Counted from the first letter of the stretch, positions 27,424-35,823 are shown. The stretch: 64,000 bases of DNA from Archangium lipolyticum (GCF_024623785.1 NZ_JANKBZ010000012.1:186001-250000), one strand, 5' to 3'. The notes: a model not told the origin generated them from the sequence alone. Program-made: numbers and translations.

Positions 27424-28001
27424 GACCCCTCCGAAATGGCCAGCACGGCCGAGGCGCGCAGCAGCGGCCGGATGCCTTCGGGGGTACGGCACAGGCCCGC
27501 CATCAGCCCCGTCCCATCCCAGGACGTGGGGGCATCACCCTCGCCGCCATCCACCAGCAGCGGGGACTCCACCAGATCGCGCACCCGGTCCACCAGCAGC
27601 GCCACCGTGCGCGGGCCACTACAGATGACCAGATGTGCGTCCAGGTCGGGTTCCCTGCGCACCCGGAGCATCGCGGCCAGATCCACCACCACCGCGGGGG
27701 TCCCCCGGTAGAGCATGGTGCCGAGCACGTGGGGCTGGGCCGCCGGCAGGGGCTCGATGGCCACCAGGCGCACCACCTCCACCACGGCCTCCACGGGCAG
27801 CAGCGCCGTGGTGCCCGCAACTTCCACTGTCAGGAAGAGACCCGGCAGCCGTTGGGCCTCGCCGAGCGTGGCCAGCTCCCGCCGGAGCCGGACGACCTCT
27901 TCTTCCAGCAACGCCAGGCGTTTCTGTACCGACGCACGCCTCGCCTGGGCTTCAGCCGTCATCGAAGGGGAATCGACCATCGCGAGCCCGCGTGAGTCCA
28001 T
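27420..28001 (-). CDS. CheW-like coupling protein with N-terminal coiled coil
   Basis: About 193 residues. The first 60 form a charged helix (RRASVQKRLALLEEEVVRLR), probably a coiled coil. A CheW domain follows: LFLTVEVAGTTALLPVEAVV, LPAAQPHVLGTMLYRGTPAV and VALLVDRVRDLVESPLL. It is the first gene of the chemosensory operon and overlaps the CheR gene by four bases. The exact start is uncertain: ATGs at 28001, 27980 and 27962 all lack a strong ribosome site. The 186 bases between this gene and the divergent kinase gene should hold both promoters. Confidence 0.75.
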   Translation of the reverse strand: MDSRGLAMVDSPSMTAEAQARRASVQKRLALLEEEVVRLRRELATLGEAQRLPGLFLTVEVAGTTALLPVEAVVEVVRLVAIEPLPAAQPHVLGTMLYRGTPAVVVDLAAMLRVRREPDLDAHLVICSGPRTVALLVDRVRDLVESPLLVDGGEGDAPTSWDGTGLMAGLCRTPEGIRPLLRASAVLAISEGS

Positions 28002-28187
28002 GCACGGGAGAATTGAACGGTAGTCCGACATTGCGGGAAGCGTCAATGCGGGCGGCATGGGGTGAACGAGCGGACGGCTGCCGGGCAGGCACTGATCTCC
28101 CAAGTCGCGTGTTTCCAGGAGATGTGGTTTCATGACGCGACAGACGATGGTTCTCTCACCCAGGCCAAGACCGGGGGAGCATGACGA

Positions 28188-30191
28188 ATGGTGACCGGCG
28201 ACTCGCAGGGTCCGAGTGATACCGGGGCGGATCCTCTCATCGGGCGGACGCTCAACGGCCGCTTCAGCATCCTCGAGCCGATTGGCATCGGGGGGATGGG
28301 TCGGGTCTACCGTGCCCAGCAGACGCCCTTGGATCGGGTGGTCGCGCTCAAGGTGCTCAACCCCAATTTCCCCACCAGCAAGGATCCGGGCTTCCAGAAG
28401 CGCTTCCTGCGCGAGGCCTCGCTGTCCTCGAAGCTCCGCCACCCCAACACGGTGACGGTGATCGACTACGGGCAGACGGACGACGGCATCTACTACATCG
28501 CCATGGAGTACCTGGAGGGGCGCACCCTCGGCCAGGTGCTTTCGGACGTGGGGCCGCTGCCCTGGGCGCGGGCGCTCAACATCGCCCAGCAGGTGTGCCG
28601 CTCGCTGCGCGAGGCCCACAACCAGGGCATCGTCCACCGCGACCTGAAGCCCGCCAACATCATGCTCCTCAACGAGGCCGATCAGGATCTCGTGAAGGTG
28701 TTGGACTTCGGCCTGGTGAAGTCCATTGCCCCGGGCTCCGAGGAGACGCCCAACCCGGAGATCACCCAGAGTGGCACCTTCCTGGGCTCCCCGGCGTACA
28801 TGGCGCCGGAGCAGGCGCGCAACGAGTCGGACGTGCGCAGCGACGTGTACTCGCTGGGCGTGGTGCTCTACCAGATGCTGGTGGGGCGGCCGCCGTTCGT
28901 CTCGAAGGATCACATCGAGCTCATCTTCGCCCACCACAAGGAGCTGCCCCCGGCGCTCAGCTCCGTGCGGCCGGACATCTCCGTGCCCCAGGAGATCGAG
29001 ACGCTGGTGCGCCGGTGCCTGGCGAAGGATCCGGCGCAGCGCTTCCAGACGATGGACGAGTTGCTGGAGGCGATGCGCGGGGCCAGCATGGCCGCGGGCG
29101 GCCACAGCGGCATCTTCAAGCGTCCGGGTGGGCATACCACCACGGGGCCGCACAAGACGCCGCTCTTCGCGGGCATCGCGGGCGAGCCCCCCTCGGGCGG
29201 CGACACGATCGCGGTGGACATCAGCGTGGAGGTGCCGCCGGACATGAAGAAGGCGCGCCGGCGCACGCTGCTGCTGGGAGGGCTGGTGGGCGGAGGCATC
29301 GCCGTGGCCCTCACGGGCGGCCTGCTGCTGTCCTCGGGCCTCTTCTCGCCCAAGCCCCCGCCGGCGGAGACGGTGGCACCGGCCGCCCAGGCCGCCGCGC
29401 CCGCCGTCGAGAAGGCTCCGGTGGAGGTGGTGCGCTTCCAGCTGATGAGCAAGCCCAACGGCGCGCGCGTCAGCTACAAGGGCCAGGAGCGCGGCACGAC
29501 GCCGATGGTGCTGGAGATTCCCAAGGAGGCGGGCCAGGACACCGTCACCGCCGAGTTCACCTTCGCGCTCGACGGCTACCAGACGGAGACGGTCATCACC
29601 GGCGGCTCGGGCGAGGTCGTCTTCGCCCAGAAGATGCAGCGTGCGCGTGGGGGCTCGTCCGCCTCGGCGCGCAACGCGAACGCCGGGAGCCGGGTGGAGC
29701 AGGCCTCGGCCAGGTCGGGCGAGTCCCAAACGGTGGCGGCCATGGGCTCGTCCATCTCGGCGCCCGTGATGCTGGAGTCCGATCCGCCCCCGGCGCCGGT
29801 GCCCGCGGGAGCCGCGAAGCCCGGGGCGGAGTCCACGGGTGGCCAGACGGTGGCCGCGTCGGCGCTGGCCAAGAGCGCGATCCCCGTGGGTGACGGCCCC
29901 GTGCCCTACCAGGACGGCATGCCGCGCCTGGTGCAGCTCGAGGGCAAGGACATCGTCTACACGCGCGAGGCCCTCGCGGCCCGCGTCGAGGGGCTGATGG
30001 TGGTGAAGTGCGTCATCACCAGGCAGGGCCGGGTGGACAACTGCCGCGTCATCAAGGGCCTGCCGCACATGAACGAGGCGGTGGTGGCGTCGCTGCAGTC
30101 GCGCCTCTACAAGCCCATTGCCCTCGAGGGCAAGCCGGTGGCGGTGGACTACGTCTTCACCGTCCGGCTGGTGGCGCCGCGCCGCCGCTGA
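28188..30191 (+). CDS. Transmembrane Ser/Thr protein kinase with extracytoplasmic TonB-C-like domain
   Basis: A 667-residue protein. Residues about 24-290 are a PknB-type kinase with complete motifs: GIGGMGRVYRA, VALK (Lys55), HRDLKPANIML (Asp152), DFGLVK (Asp173) and MAPEQAR. One membrane helix follows near 364-390 (LLLGGLVGGGIAVALTGG). Outside are a Pro/Ala-rich stretch, a PEGA-like domain (SKPNGARVSYKGQERGTTPM) and a low-complexity linker. The last 65 residues (GLMVVKCVITRQGRVDNCRV, then LQSRLYKPIALEGKPVAVDY) match the TonB C-terminal fold. Such a domain normally contacts outer-membrane receptors, so the kinase may sense the envelope or an outer-membrane partner. The ATG at 28188 follows GGGGGAG. 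It is divergent from the chemosensory operon. Confidence 0.85.
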   Translation: MVTGDSQGPSDTGADPLIGRTLNGRFSILEPIGIGGMGRVYRAQQTPLDRVVALKVLNPNFPTSKDPGFQKRFLREASLSSKLRHPNTVTVIDYGQTDDGIYYIAMEYLEGRTLGQVLSDVGPLPWARALNIAQQVCRSLREAHNQGIVHRDLKPANIMLLNEADQDLVKVLDFGLVKSIAPGSEETPNPEITQSGTFLGSPAYMAPEQARNESDVRSDVYSLGVVLYQMLVGRPPFVSKDHIELIFAHHKELPPALSSVRPDISVPQEIETLVRRCLAKDPAQRFQTMDELLEAMRGASMAAGGHSGIFKRPGGHTTTGPHKTPLFAGIAGEPPSGGDTIAVDISVEVPPDMKKARRRTLLLGGLVGGGIAVALTGGLLLSSGLFSPKPPPAETVAPAAQAAAPAVEKAPVEVVRFQLMSKPNGARVSYKGQERGTTPMVLEIPKEAGQDTVTAEFTFALDGYQTETVITGGSGEVVFAQKMQRARGGSSASARNANAGSRVEQASARSGESQTVAAMGSSISAPVMLESDPPPAPVPAGAAKPGAESTGGQTVAASALAKSAIPVGDGPVPYQDGMPRLVQLEGKDIVYTREALAARVEGLMVVKCVITRQGRVDNCRVIKGLPHMNEAVVASLQSRLYKPIALEGKPVAVDYVFTVRLVAPRRR

Positions 30192-30204
30192 GCCCCCGCC
30201 CCGC

Positions 30205-30903
30205 TCACCGAGAGGAGACGTCCAGCGTCGCGTCTCCTCCGCCGCCCGGCACGCCCCAGTCCACCACGGGCCAGCCACGCCGCAGGGCCTCGCGGCGCAG
30301 GCGGCGATCCGGGTGGACGGCCACGGGGCGGCCCACCACCTCCATCACCGGCAGGTCCGAGTACGAGTCCGTGTAGAAGGCACACGCGGACAGCTCGACG
30401 CCGGCCTCCGAGGCGAAGGACAGCGCGTAGGTACGCTTGCCCTCGCCGAAGCACACCTCGCCCAGGGGGCGGCCGGTGCACAGCCCCGAGACATCCACCT
30501 CGAAGCGGTTGCAGAGCACCGCGTGCAGGCCGAGGTCTCTCGCCACCAGCTCGGACAGGTAGCCCGAGGACGAGGTGAGCAGGACGAGCGTGTCTCCGGC
30601 CGAGCGGTGCTCCTCCAGGGCGCGCAGGGCGCCGGGCCGGAACTGCGAGCGGACCCGCTCCTCGTAGAACTGGACGGTGCGCTCACGCAGGTACCGCTCG
30701 CCCATGCCCTGGAGGTGGGTGATGGCCTGCACCAGCGCGTCCTGCATGGAGACGAAGCCCAGGTGGTAGCGGGCCAGCCAGTAGCTGGCGCGCAAGGCCT
30801 GCACCCGGGTGATGTGACCCTGCTCCAGCTCGCGGCGGATCCACAGGGCCCCCGAGTTGACCGCGAGCAGCGTCTTGTCCAGGTCGAAGAAGGCGATCGC
30901 CAT
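30205..30903 (-). CDS. HAD-superfamily (SerB-like, IB) phosphatase
   Basis: A 232-residue hydrolase. Motif I is FFDLDKTLL with the nucleophile Asp, motif II is LVLLTSSSGYLSELVA, a Lys lies in FGEGKRTYAL, and motif IV is YTDSYSDLPVMEVV. The helical cap between motifs I and II is the type seen in SerB-like HAD-IB proteins. It may dephosphorylate a small metabolite or lipid head group; phosphoserine is possible but not supported by context. It is the last gene of the matrixin operon, 13 bases after the preceding stop. Confidence 0.8.
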   Translation of the reverse strand: MAIAFFDLDKTLLAVNSGALWIRRELEQGHITRVQALRASYWLARYHLGFVSMQDALVQAITHLQGMGERYLRERTVQFYEERVRSQFRPGALRALEEHRSAGDTLVLLTSSSGYLSELVARDLGLHAVLCNRFEVDVSGLCTGRPLGEVCFGEGKRTYALSFASEAGVELSACAFYTDSYSDLPVMEVVGRPVAVHPDRRLRREALRRGWPVVDWGVPGGGGDATLDVSSR

Positions 30904-30916
30904 GCGCCCTTTCTTC

Positions 30917-31867
30917 CTACTCACGCGACCCGCGCGGGACACGGCCCTGCTCGCCAGGACGCTCGCGGCGCCGGCCGAGCGCCAGCAGACCCAGCAGCGC
31001 CACCGGGGCGAGGAGCGCACCGGGCGCCGCGCCGCAGCCCACGCCCGTGCCGCGCGACACCGCCTGGACGTGGCGGCCCAGATCGGGAATCTCACCGCAC
31101 TGGGTGGGGGGCAGGCCCCGGGGGTAGGCGTCGCAGAAGCCCGCGGCGCTCCCCACGTCGATGATGCGCTTGTGCGTCTCTCCCGGGGGCGCGGTGGGCT
31201 CCATGGTGGAACCGGACACGGACACGTGGTCCAGCCCGACGACGTGGCCCAGCTCGTGGGTGACCGTGTTCTGCACGTCCGTGGCGACGCAGTTGGTGGT
31301 CTGTATCCCCCCCTCGCACGGCGGCGAGTCGACGGTGGTGAAGAGGAAGCCCCTGCCCTGGGTGCCCGCGTTGAGCTCGATGTCCGCATCGAGGATGTAG
31401 CCGGTGCGGAAGCTGAACGTGGTGGTGGTCAGCCCGATGGTGGCGCCACCGTGCTCCCAGCAGGAGTAGTCGTTGGAGCAGGTATCGGCATCGAGGCACG
31501 GATCATCCGGCTCGACGACGTCGTTGCAGTCCCGCTCGCGGAAGGTGATGACGTTCTGGTTGTCCTTGCTGTCCTTGTCGTACCCCACCCTGGGCTTCGC
31601 GATGTCCGGGCCGCGGGTGAAGGTGTAGTCGCTGCAGGTGCTGGAGACCGCCCGCCAGGAAGCGATCGCGGCCTCGATGGCCACGAGCTCGGAGTCTCCG
31701 GGAGTGCGGCTGCTACCAGTGGGATCCAGGTGGTACAGGTAATCACGCCCGGGCCAGACGACGCAGAAGGGCCGGCCGGGAACCAGGGTGCGCTGGTACG
31801 TCTGCGCCTCGGCCCCGGGAGCGGCGAGCGCGAGCGCGGCGAGGGCGAACCACGGAAGGGAGCGCAT
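30917..31867 (-). CDS. Secreted matrixin metalloprotease with MYXO-CTERM tail
   Basis: A 316-residue exported protease. A signal peptide (LPWFALAALALAAPGAEAQ) is followed by a matrixin domain with the complete zinc site HELGHVVGLDH (His204, His208, His214) and Met222 of the Met-turn. Six Cys lie between residues 78 and 136, suggesting disulfides. The tail reads GCGAAPGALLAPVALLGLLA and then Arg-rich, a MYXO-CTERM sorting signal processed on the way to the cell surface. The start codon overlaps the stop of the upstream paralogue by one base. The two proteases are clearly homologous along their length. The substrate is unknown; prey proteins or outer-surface proteins are candidates. Confidence 0.85.
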   Translation of the reverse strand: MRSLPWFALAALALAAPGAEAQTYQRTLVPGRPFCVVWPGRDYLYHLDPTGSSRTPGDSELVAIEAAIASWRAVSSTCSDYTFTRGPDIAKPRVGYDKDSKDNQNVITFRERDCNDVVEPDDPCLDADTCSNDYSCWEHGGATIGLTTTTFSFRTGYILDADIELNAGTQGRGFLFTTVDSPPCEGGIQTTNCVATDVQNTVTHELGHVVGLDHVSVSGSTMEPTAPPGETHKRIIDVGSAAGFCDAYPRGLPPTQCGEIPDLGRHVQAVSRGTGVGCGAAPGALLAPVALLGLLALGRRRERPGEQGRVPRGSRE

Positions 31868-32799
31868 CACGGGCGGGCGCCTCCCCGGCGGCGGCGCCAC
31901 GCGAGCAGGGCGAAACCGGTCATCGCGGGCAGCCACGTTCCGGCGCCGGTGCTGGAACAACCGAAGGCCGCGCCTCCCAGCTTCGCCGAGCTGGCGCCCG
32001 AGTCCGGCGTGGGAGTGAAGCAGCTCTGACTGGCGAGGCCCCTGGGGTACGTCTGGCACACGAAGTCGCGCGAGCCCTCGTCGATGATGCGCTTGGACGT
32101 CTCGCCCACCGGGGCCCGTGGAAACATGACGGAGTTGACCGCCTGGGTGTGGTCCAGGCCGATCAGGTGGCCGATCTCGTGTGTCATGGTGTTCTGCACG
32201 TCGGTGCCCACGCAATTGCCGGGGTTGCTGGCGATGGGCTGGGGGCAGATGGGATAGGGCGGGCTGTCCACGGTGGTGAAGACGAAGTGGGCCGCGTTCA
32301 GCTGGATGTCCGAGTCGTAGATGATGCCGGACTTCTCGTCGTAGGTGGTGAGCGTGAGGGCGATGGTGCGCTCATCGTCCTCCCAGCAGTCGTAGGTGTT
32401 GCCACAGTCCGCGTCCGCGTCGCACCTGACACCGGCGGGAACGACGTCCTCGCATCTGTTGGAGCGGAAGAGGACGAGGTTGCGGTTCGGACCCTTGGGG
32501 TCGTAGCCCACCTTGTTGCGCTCGCCGTCGACCAGGGGCCCCTCCTCGAAGCGGAGGTTGCCGCAGTCCTCGAAGACGTCCTGCCAGCTCTGGAAGGAGC
32601 GGCGGATGGCCGCGAACTCGTTCTGCTTCTGGGCCTCCGAGCTCTTGGGGTTGCCCACACTGCTGAGCTGCCACCGGATGGTGGACGCCGTCCAGAAGAG
32701 GCACTGGGAGCTCGCGTTGCCCTGCTGCACCCGGCTGCGAACGTAGGGGTCCGAGCTCTGTCCGAGGGCGAGCGAGACCAGGAGAGAAGCGACGATCAC
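31867..32799 (-). CDS. Secreted matrixin metalloprotease, second paralogue, MYXO-CTERM
   Basis: A 310-residue paralogue of the downstream gene. It has a short signal (VASLLVSLALGQ), a Cys-rich N-terminal half and the zinc motif HEIGHLIGLDH (His207, His211, His217) with Met225. The tail reads FGCSSTGAGTWLPAMTGFAL and then AWRRRRGGARP, a MYXO-CTERM signal. The GTG start at 32799 overlaps the stop of the upstream gene by four bases, and its own stop overlaps the next start, so all three are translationally coupled. Both paralogues share blocks such as FTTVDSPP, GTDVQNT/ATDVQNT and SKRIID/HKRIID. This points to tandem duplication. Confidence 0.85.
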   Translation of the reverse strand: MIVASLLVSLALGQSSDPYVRSRVQQGNASSQCLFWTASTIRWQLSSVGNPKSSEAQKQNEFAAIRRSFQSWQDVFEDCGNLRFEEGPLVDGERNKVGYDPKGPNRNLVLFRSNRCEDVVPAGVRCDADADCGNTYDCWEDDERTIALTLTTYDEKSGIIYDSDIQLNAAHFVFTTVDSPPYPICPQPIASNPGNCVGTDVQNTMTHEIGHLIGLDHTQAVNSVMFPRAPVGETSKRIIDEGSRDFVCQTYPRGLASQSCFTPTPDSGASSAKLGGAAFGCSSTGAGTWLPAMTGFALLAWRRRRGGARP

Positions 32800-33380
32800 G
32801 GCCGCTTCTCCTGGGCGCGGACCGGGGGCTGTTGGAGCGCGGTGCGGATGGACGCCTTCAGCTCCGGGAGCGACAGGGACTGGAGCGAGGAGGTGGTGGG
32901 CTGCCGGGTGTCCGGATCCACCAGGAGCGTGTCACCGATGGGCTCGGGCACGGCCATGGCGCGGGTGCCATCCGCCGAGCGCTGCACCTTGTACTTGCCC
33001 TGGGCCATGGCGGCCACGCGGAAGGACTGGGTCCCCCGGCGCTCGAGGAAGAGCACCACCTCCTCCCCCGGGGTGAACGAGGCCAGGCCGCTCACCCGCT
33101 GGCCGATGTCGCCTACTCGCCCACCAGGCTGGGTGACGAGCACCGTGCCGCCCGCCTGCCCCTTGAGGGTCTCGGTCACCTGGATTTCCACATCGGTGAC
33201 GATCCGGCGGCCATCACCGCTCCACCGGCTTTCCATCCGGCGCACCGTCCCGTGGACGATGGTATCGGCCGAGCGGGCGAGCTCCGGCAGGTCCGCCCGC
33301 AGCATCGTGGTGGCGCCCGCCGACAGGGAGAGCAGGAGAACGAAGGGGAGGAGCGCGCGGAGCGCGTTGGGAAATTTCAT
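32796..33380 (-). CDS. Exported protein of unknown function at the head of the matrixin operon
   Basis: A 194-residue protein with a signal peptide (LLPFVLLLSLSAGA). The mature part is beta-rich, with ELARSADTIVHGTVRRMESR, VTDVEIQVTETLKGQAGGTV and FTPGEEVVLFLERRG. This looks like a small barrel fold seen beside secreted matrixins in other myxobacteria, though I cannot name the family. Its stop overlaps the GTG of the first matrixin. It could be a chaperone, inhibitor or substrate-binding partner of the proteases; this is inference from linkage alone. Confidence 0.6.
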   Translation of the reverse strand: MKFPNALRALLPFVLLLSLSAGATTMLRADLPELARSADTIVHGTVRRMESRWSGDGRRIVTDVEIQVTETLKGQAGGTVLVTQPGGRVGDIGQRVSGLASFTPGEEVVLFLERRGTQSFRVAAMAQGKYKVQRSADGTRAMAVPEPIGDTLLVDPDTRQPTTSSLQSLSLPELKASIRTALQQPPVRAQEKRP

Positions 33381-33488
33381 GCAAGGACCCTCGGTGCGCG
33401 GCAGTTTAATGCATCGGCCACGCCACGGGCAGTGAACTCGGCCGCTCGTTGACCACCCAAGCCCGCTCCTGCTATCCGCGCCCCTTCT

Positions 33489-34928
33489 ATGGCATCCGTA
33501 CCCCGCGTCCGTTTCGCGCCGTCCCCCACTGGCTACCTCCACATCGGTGGTGCCCGCACGGCCCTCTTCAACTACCTCTACGCGCGGCGCCACGGCGGCG
33601 TCTTCATCCTGCGCATCGAGGACACGGACCAGGAGCGCTCCACCCCCGAGTCCGTGAAGGCCATCCTCGACGGCCTCACCTGGTTGGGCATCGACTGGGA
33701 CGAGGGCCCGGGCAAGGAGGGCCCCTCGGCGCCCTACTTCCAGACGCAGCGGCTGGAGCTGTACACGAAGTACGCCGAGCAGCTCATCGCCGAGGGCAAG
33801 GCGTACCGCTGCTACTGCACACGCGAGGAGATCGACGCGCGCCGCGCCGCCGTGGAGAAGGCCACGGGCAAGCCGGGCACCTACAAGTACGAGGGCACCT
33901 GCCGCGACCGCAAGGACATCCCCGAGGGCCGCACCTCCGTGGTGCGCTTCCGGATGCCGGACGGCGAGGGCCAGGTGACGTTCGATGACAAGGTGCTCGG
34001 GCCCATCACCAAGGCGTACTCGGACCTGGATGACTGGGTCATGCTGCGCGCCGACGGCATCCCCCTCTACAACTACGGCTGCGTCATCGACGACCACACC
34101 ATGGACATCACCCTGGTGGGGCGTGGGCAGGAGCACGTCAACTCCACCTTCCCCCAGCTGATGCTCTACCAGGCCTTCGGGTGGAAGCCGCCCGAGTTCG
34201 CCCACTTCCCGCTCATCCTCGGGCCGGACCGCGAGAAGCTCTCCAAGCGCAAGCACCCCGAGGCGGACGTGATGCTGCACAAGCGCAACGGCGTGCTGCC
34301 CGAGGCGCTGCTCAACTACGTCATCCGCCTGGGCTGGAGCCACGGCAACGACGAGGTCATCAGCCGCGCGCAGATGGTGGAGTGGTTCGACTTCGACCAC
34401 GTGGGCACCACGTCCGGCGTGTGGAGCCCGGACAAGCTGATGTGGCTCAACCAGCAGTGGCTCAAGATGCTGCCCCCCGCGGTGGTGGCCGAGACGCTGG
34501 TGGACTTCCTGGTGGCCAAGGGCGTGCAGGTGAAGAAGGGCGACCCGCGGCTGGAGCGCGTGGTGATGGCCTTCCGCGAGCGCGCCAAGACGCTCCAGGA
34601 GATGGCCGACACGGCCCTCAAGTACTTCCAGCATGGCGTGACGCTGGACGAGAAGGCCGCGGCCAAGCACCTCACCGCCGAGTCCAAGCCGCTGCTCACC
34701 CAGGTGCGCGAGCAGGTGGCCGCGCTGCCGCAGTGGAGCGCCGCCTCGCTGGACGAGGTGGTGAAGAAGGTGAGCGAGCAGGCCGGAGTGGGCATGGGCA
34801 AGGTGGCCCAGCCGGTGCGCGTGGCGGCGACGGGTGGCACGGTCAGCCCGGGTATCGGCGAGACGCTCGAGCTGCTGGGCCGCGAGGAGACCCTCCACCG
34901 GCTGGACGCGGCGCTCGCCCGGCCGTAG
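33489..34928 (+). CDS. gltX: Glutamyl-tRNA synthetase
   Basis: A 479-residue class I synthetase that charges tRNA-Glu. The HIGH-type motif is in RFAPSPTGYLHIGGARTALF and the KMSKS-type motif is KLSKRKHPEADV. FILRIEDTDQERS, YNYGCVIDDHTMDITLVGRG and QLMLYQAFGWKPPEFAHFPL are typical of bacterial GluRS, and the length is usual. The SWIM zinc Cys set is partly recognisable in YRCYCTREEIDARR. Downstream lie tRNA-Gln and two tRNA-Glu genes, so enzyme and cognate tRNAs are clustered. Whether it also charges tRNA-Gln (non-discriminating type) cannot be read from sequence alone. Confidence 0.95.
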   Translation: MASVPRVRFAPSPTGYLHIGGARTALFNYLYARRHGGVFILRIEDTDQERSTPESVKAILDGLTWLGIDWDEGPGKEGPSAPYFQTQRLELYTKYAEQLIAEGKAYRCYCTREEIDARRAAVEKATGKPGTYKYEGTCRDRKDIPEGRTSVVRFRMPDGEGQVTFDDKVLGPITKAYSDLDDWVMLRADGIPLYNYGCVIDDHTMDITLVGRGQEHVNSTFPQLMLYQAFGWKPPEFAHFPLILGPDREKLSKRKHPEADVMLHKRNGVLPEALLNYVIRLGWSHGNDEVISRAQMVEWFDFDHVGTTSGVWSPDKLMWLNQQWLKMLPPAVVAETLVDFLVAKGVQVKKGDPRLERVVMAFRERAKTLQEMADTALKYFQHGVTLDEKAAAKHLTAESKPLLTQVREQVAALPQWSAASLDEVVKKVSEQAGVGMGKVAQPVRVAATGGTVSPGIGETLELLGREETLHRLDAALARP

Positions 34929-34993
34929 CCCCTCGACGAGGGCCCGCACACGGGGGTGGACACCTCCGGCGTCGGGCCCTATTCTCCCCCGCG

Positions 34994-35425
34994 ATGACAC
35001 GAGCGCTTGACAGCCTGAAGGGCCTTTTCTATAAGCCGCGCCCGCTCGGGACGGCGGTGGTCGCGGCGCTCTGGGCGTCGGTGGCGGTGGCGGAGGTGGT
35101 GAGTGGGGCACAGATGCCTGATGGCGCTCAGAAAGTGGGCGAGAACAGGTATCGGGCGCCGGGGGACCTCGAGAAGACGATGGAGTACTACAAGATCGTC
35201 TACCCGGTGAGCGCCTACCCTCGGAGGGCAGTCGTCAACCAGCCGGGCGTGAAGGCGGTTCACATCGCCAACCCCTCGGGGAAGAATTTCGAGGGTCTGA
35301 ACATTTACGAAGCGAACGACGAGGTCCGTATCTACGTCGTTCCGCTGCAGGCCGCGCCGGCGAAGTCCACACCGGCCAAGCCCGCGAAGAAGGCTGAACC
35401 GAAGGGTGGGAAGAAGTCGCGGTAG
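34994..35425 (+). CDS. Small exported or membrane-anchored protein of unknown function
   Basis: A 143-residue protein. A basic N-terminus (KGLFYKPRP) precedes one hydrophobic segment (LGTAVVAALWASVAVAEVVS), either a signal peptide or an anchor. The mature part has DLEKTMEYYKIVYPVSAYPR and KAVHIANPSGKNFEGLNIYE, and ends in a Lys/Ala/Pro-rich tail (AKSTPAKPAKKAEPKGGKKS). No family is recognised. The basic tail might bind anionic polymer or nucleic acid. It lies 65 bases after gltX on the same strand. Confidence 0.6.
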   Translation: MTRALDSLKGLFYKPRPLGTAVVAALWASVAVAEVVSGAQMPDGAQKVGENRYRAPGDLEKTMEYYKIVYPVSAYPRRAVVNQPGVKAVHIANPSGKNFEGLNIYEANDEVRIYVVPLQAAPAKSTPAKPAKKAEPKGGKKSR

Positions 35426-35491
35426 CCCGGTGGTTCGGAAAAAAGGCAGTTGAAGTGGTAGGGCAGTTGCGGTAGTCAGGAGCGCAGTTCT

Positions 35492-35562
35492 TGGGGAATC
35501 GTCTAACGGCAGGACAGCAGACTCTGACTCTGCTTATCTAGGTTCGAATCCTAGTTCCCCAG
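35492..35562 (+). tRNA. tRNA-Gln (CTG)
   Basis: TGGGGAA at 35492-35498 pairs with TTCCCCA at 35555-35561. The anticodon stem GCAGA/TCTGC encloses the loop CTCTGAC, giving anticodon CTG. GGTTCGAATCC is the T arm. CCA is not encoded. Confidence 0.92.
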
Positions 35563-35585
35563 CTCGTTGTACCCGGTAGCAAACC

Positions 35586-35657
35586 GGCCCTGTCGTCTAG
35601 CGGTTAGGACGGTGCCCTCTCACGGCACAAACTCGGGTTCGAATCCCGGCAGGGTCA
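35586..35657 (+). tRNA. tRNA-Glu (CTC), copy 1
   Basis: GGCCCTG at 35586-35592 pairs with CAGGGTC at 35650-35656. The anticodon stem GTGCC/GGCAC encloses CTCTCAC, giving anticodon CTC. The T arm is GGGTTCGAATCCC. CCA is not encoded. Copy 2 at 35708 is identical. Confidence 0.95.
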
Positions 35658-35669
35658 CTCGTAGCAAAG

Positions 35670-35705
35670 GCACCCACCTTCTTGGGAAGGTGGGTGCTTC
35701 GTTTT
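35670..35705 (+). terminator. Rho-independent terminator after tRNA-Glu copy 1
   Basis: GCACCCACCTTC pairs perfectly with GAAGGTGGGTGC around loop TTGG, followed by TTCGTTTT. It separates the two tRNA-Glu copies. Confidence 0.85.
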
Positions 35706-35707
35706 CC

Positions 35708-35779
35708 GGCCCTGTCGTCTAGCGGTTAGGACGGTGCCCTCTCACGGCACAAACTCGGGTTCGAATCCCGGCAGGGTCA
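35708..35779 (+). tRNA. tRNA-Glu (CTC), copy 2
   Basis: Identical in sequence to copy 1, including two C residues before the acceptor stem and CT after the discriminator base. The anticodon is CTC. The identity suggests recent duplication or gene conversion. Confidence 0.95.
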
Positions 35780-35784
35780 CTGAG

Positions 35785-35823
35785 GCGCCCGCTTCTCGCA
35801 AGGGAAGCGGGCGCTTCGCTTTT
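35785..35823 (+). terminator. Rho-independent terminator after tRNA-Glu copy 2
   Basis: GCGCCCGCTTC pairs with GAAGCGGGCGC around a short loop, followed by TTCGCTTTT. The hairpin differs in sequence from the one after copy 1. It also faces the end of the converging response-regulator gene. Confidence 0.85.

Noticed and set aside
27420-30278. A 952-codon minus-strand frame that seems to fuse upstream sequence to the first CheW
   Set aside because: Only the last 190 or so codons have CheW character. The rest lies antisense to the Ser/Thr kinase gene and is compositionally like a shadow.
35492-35823. Possible integration hot spot at the tRNA cluster
   Set aside because: No integrase, no partial tRNA copy as an att site and no foreign-looking genes lie alongside. 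The second tRNA-Glu is a full copy.
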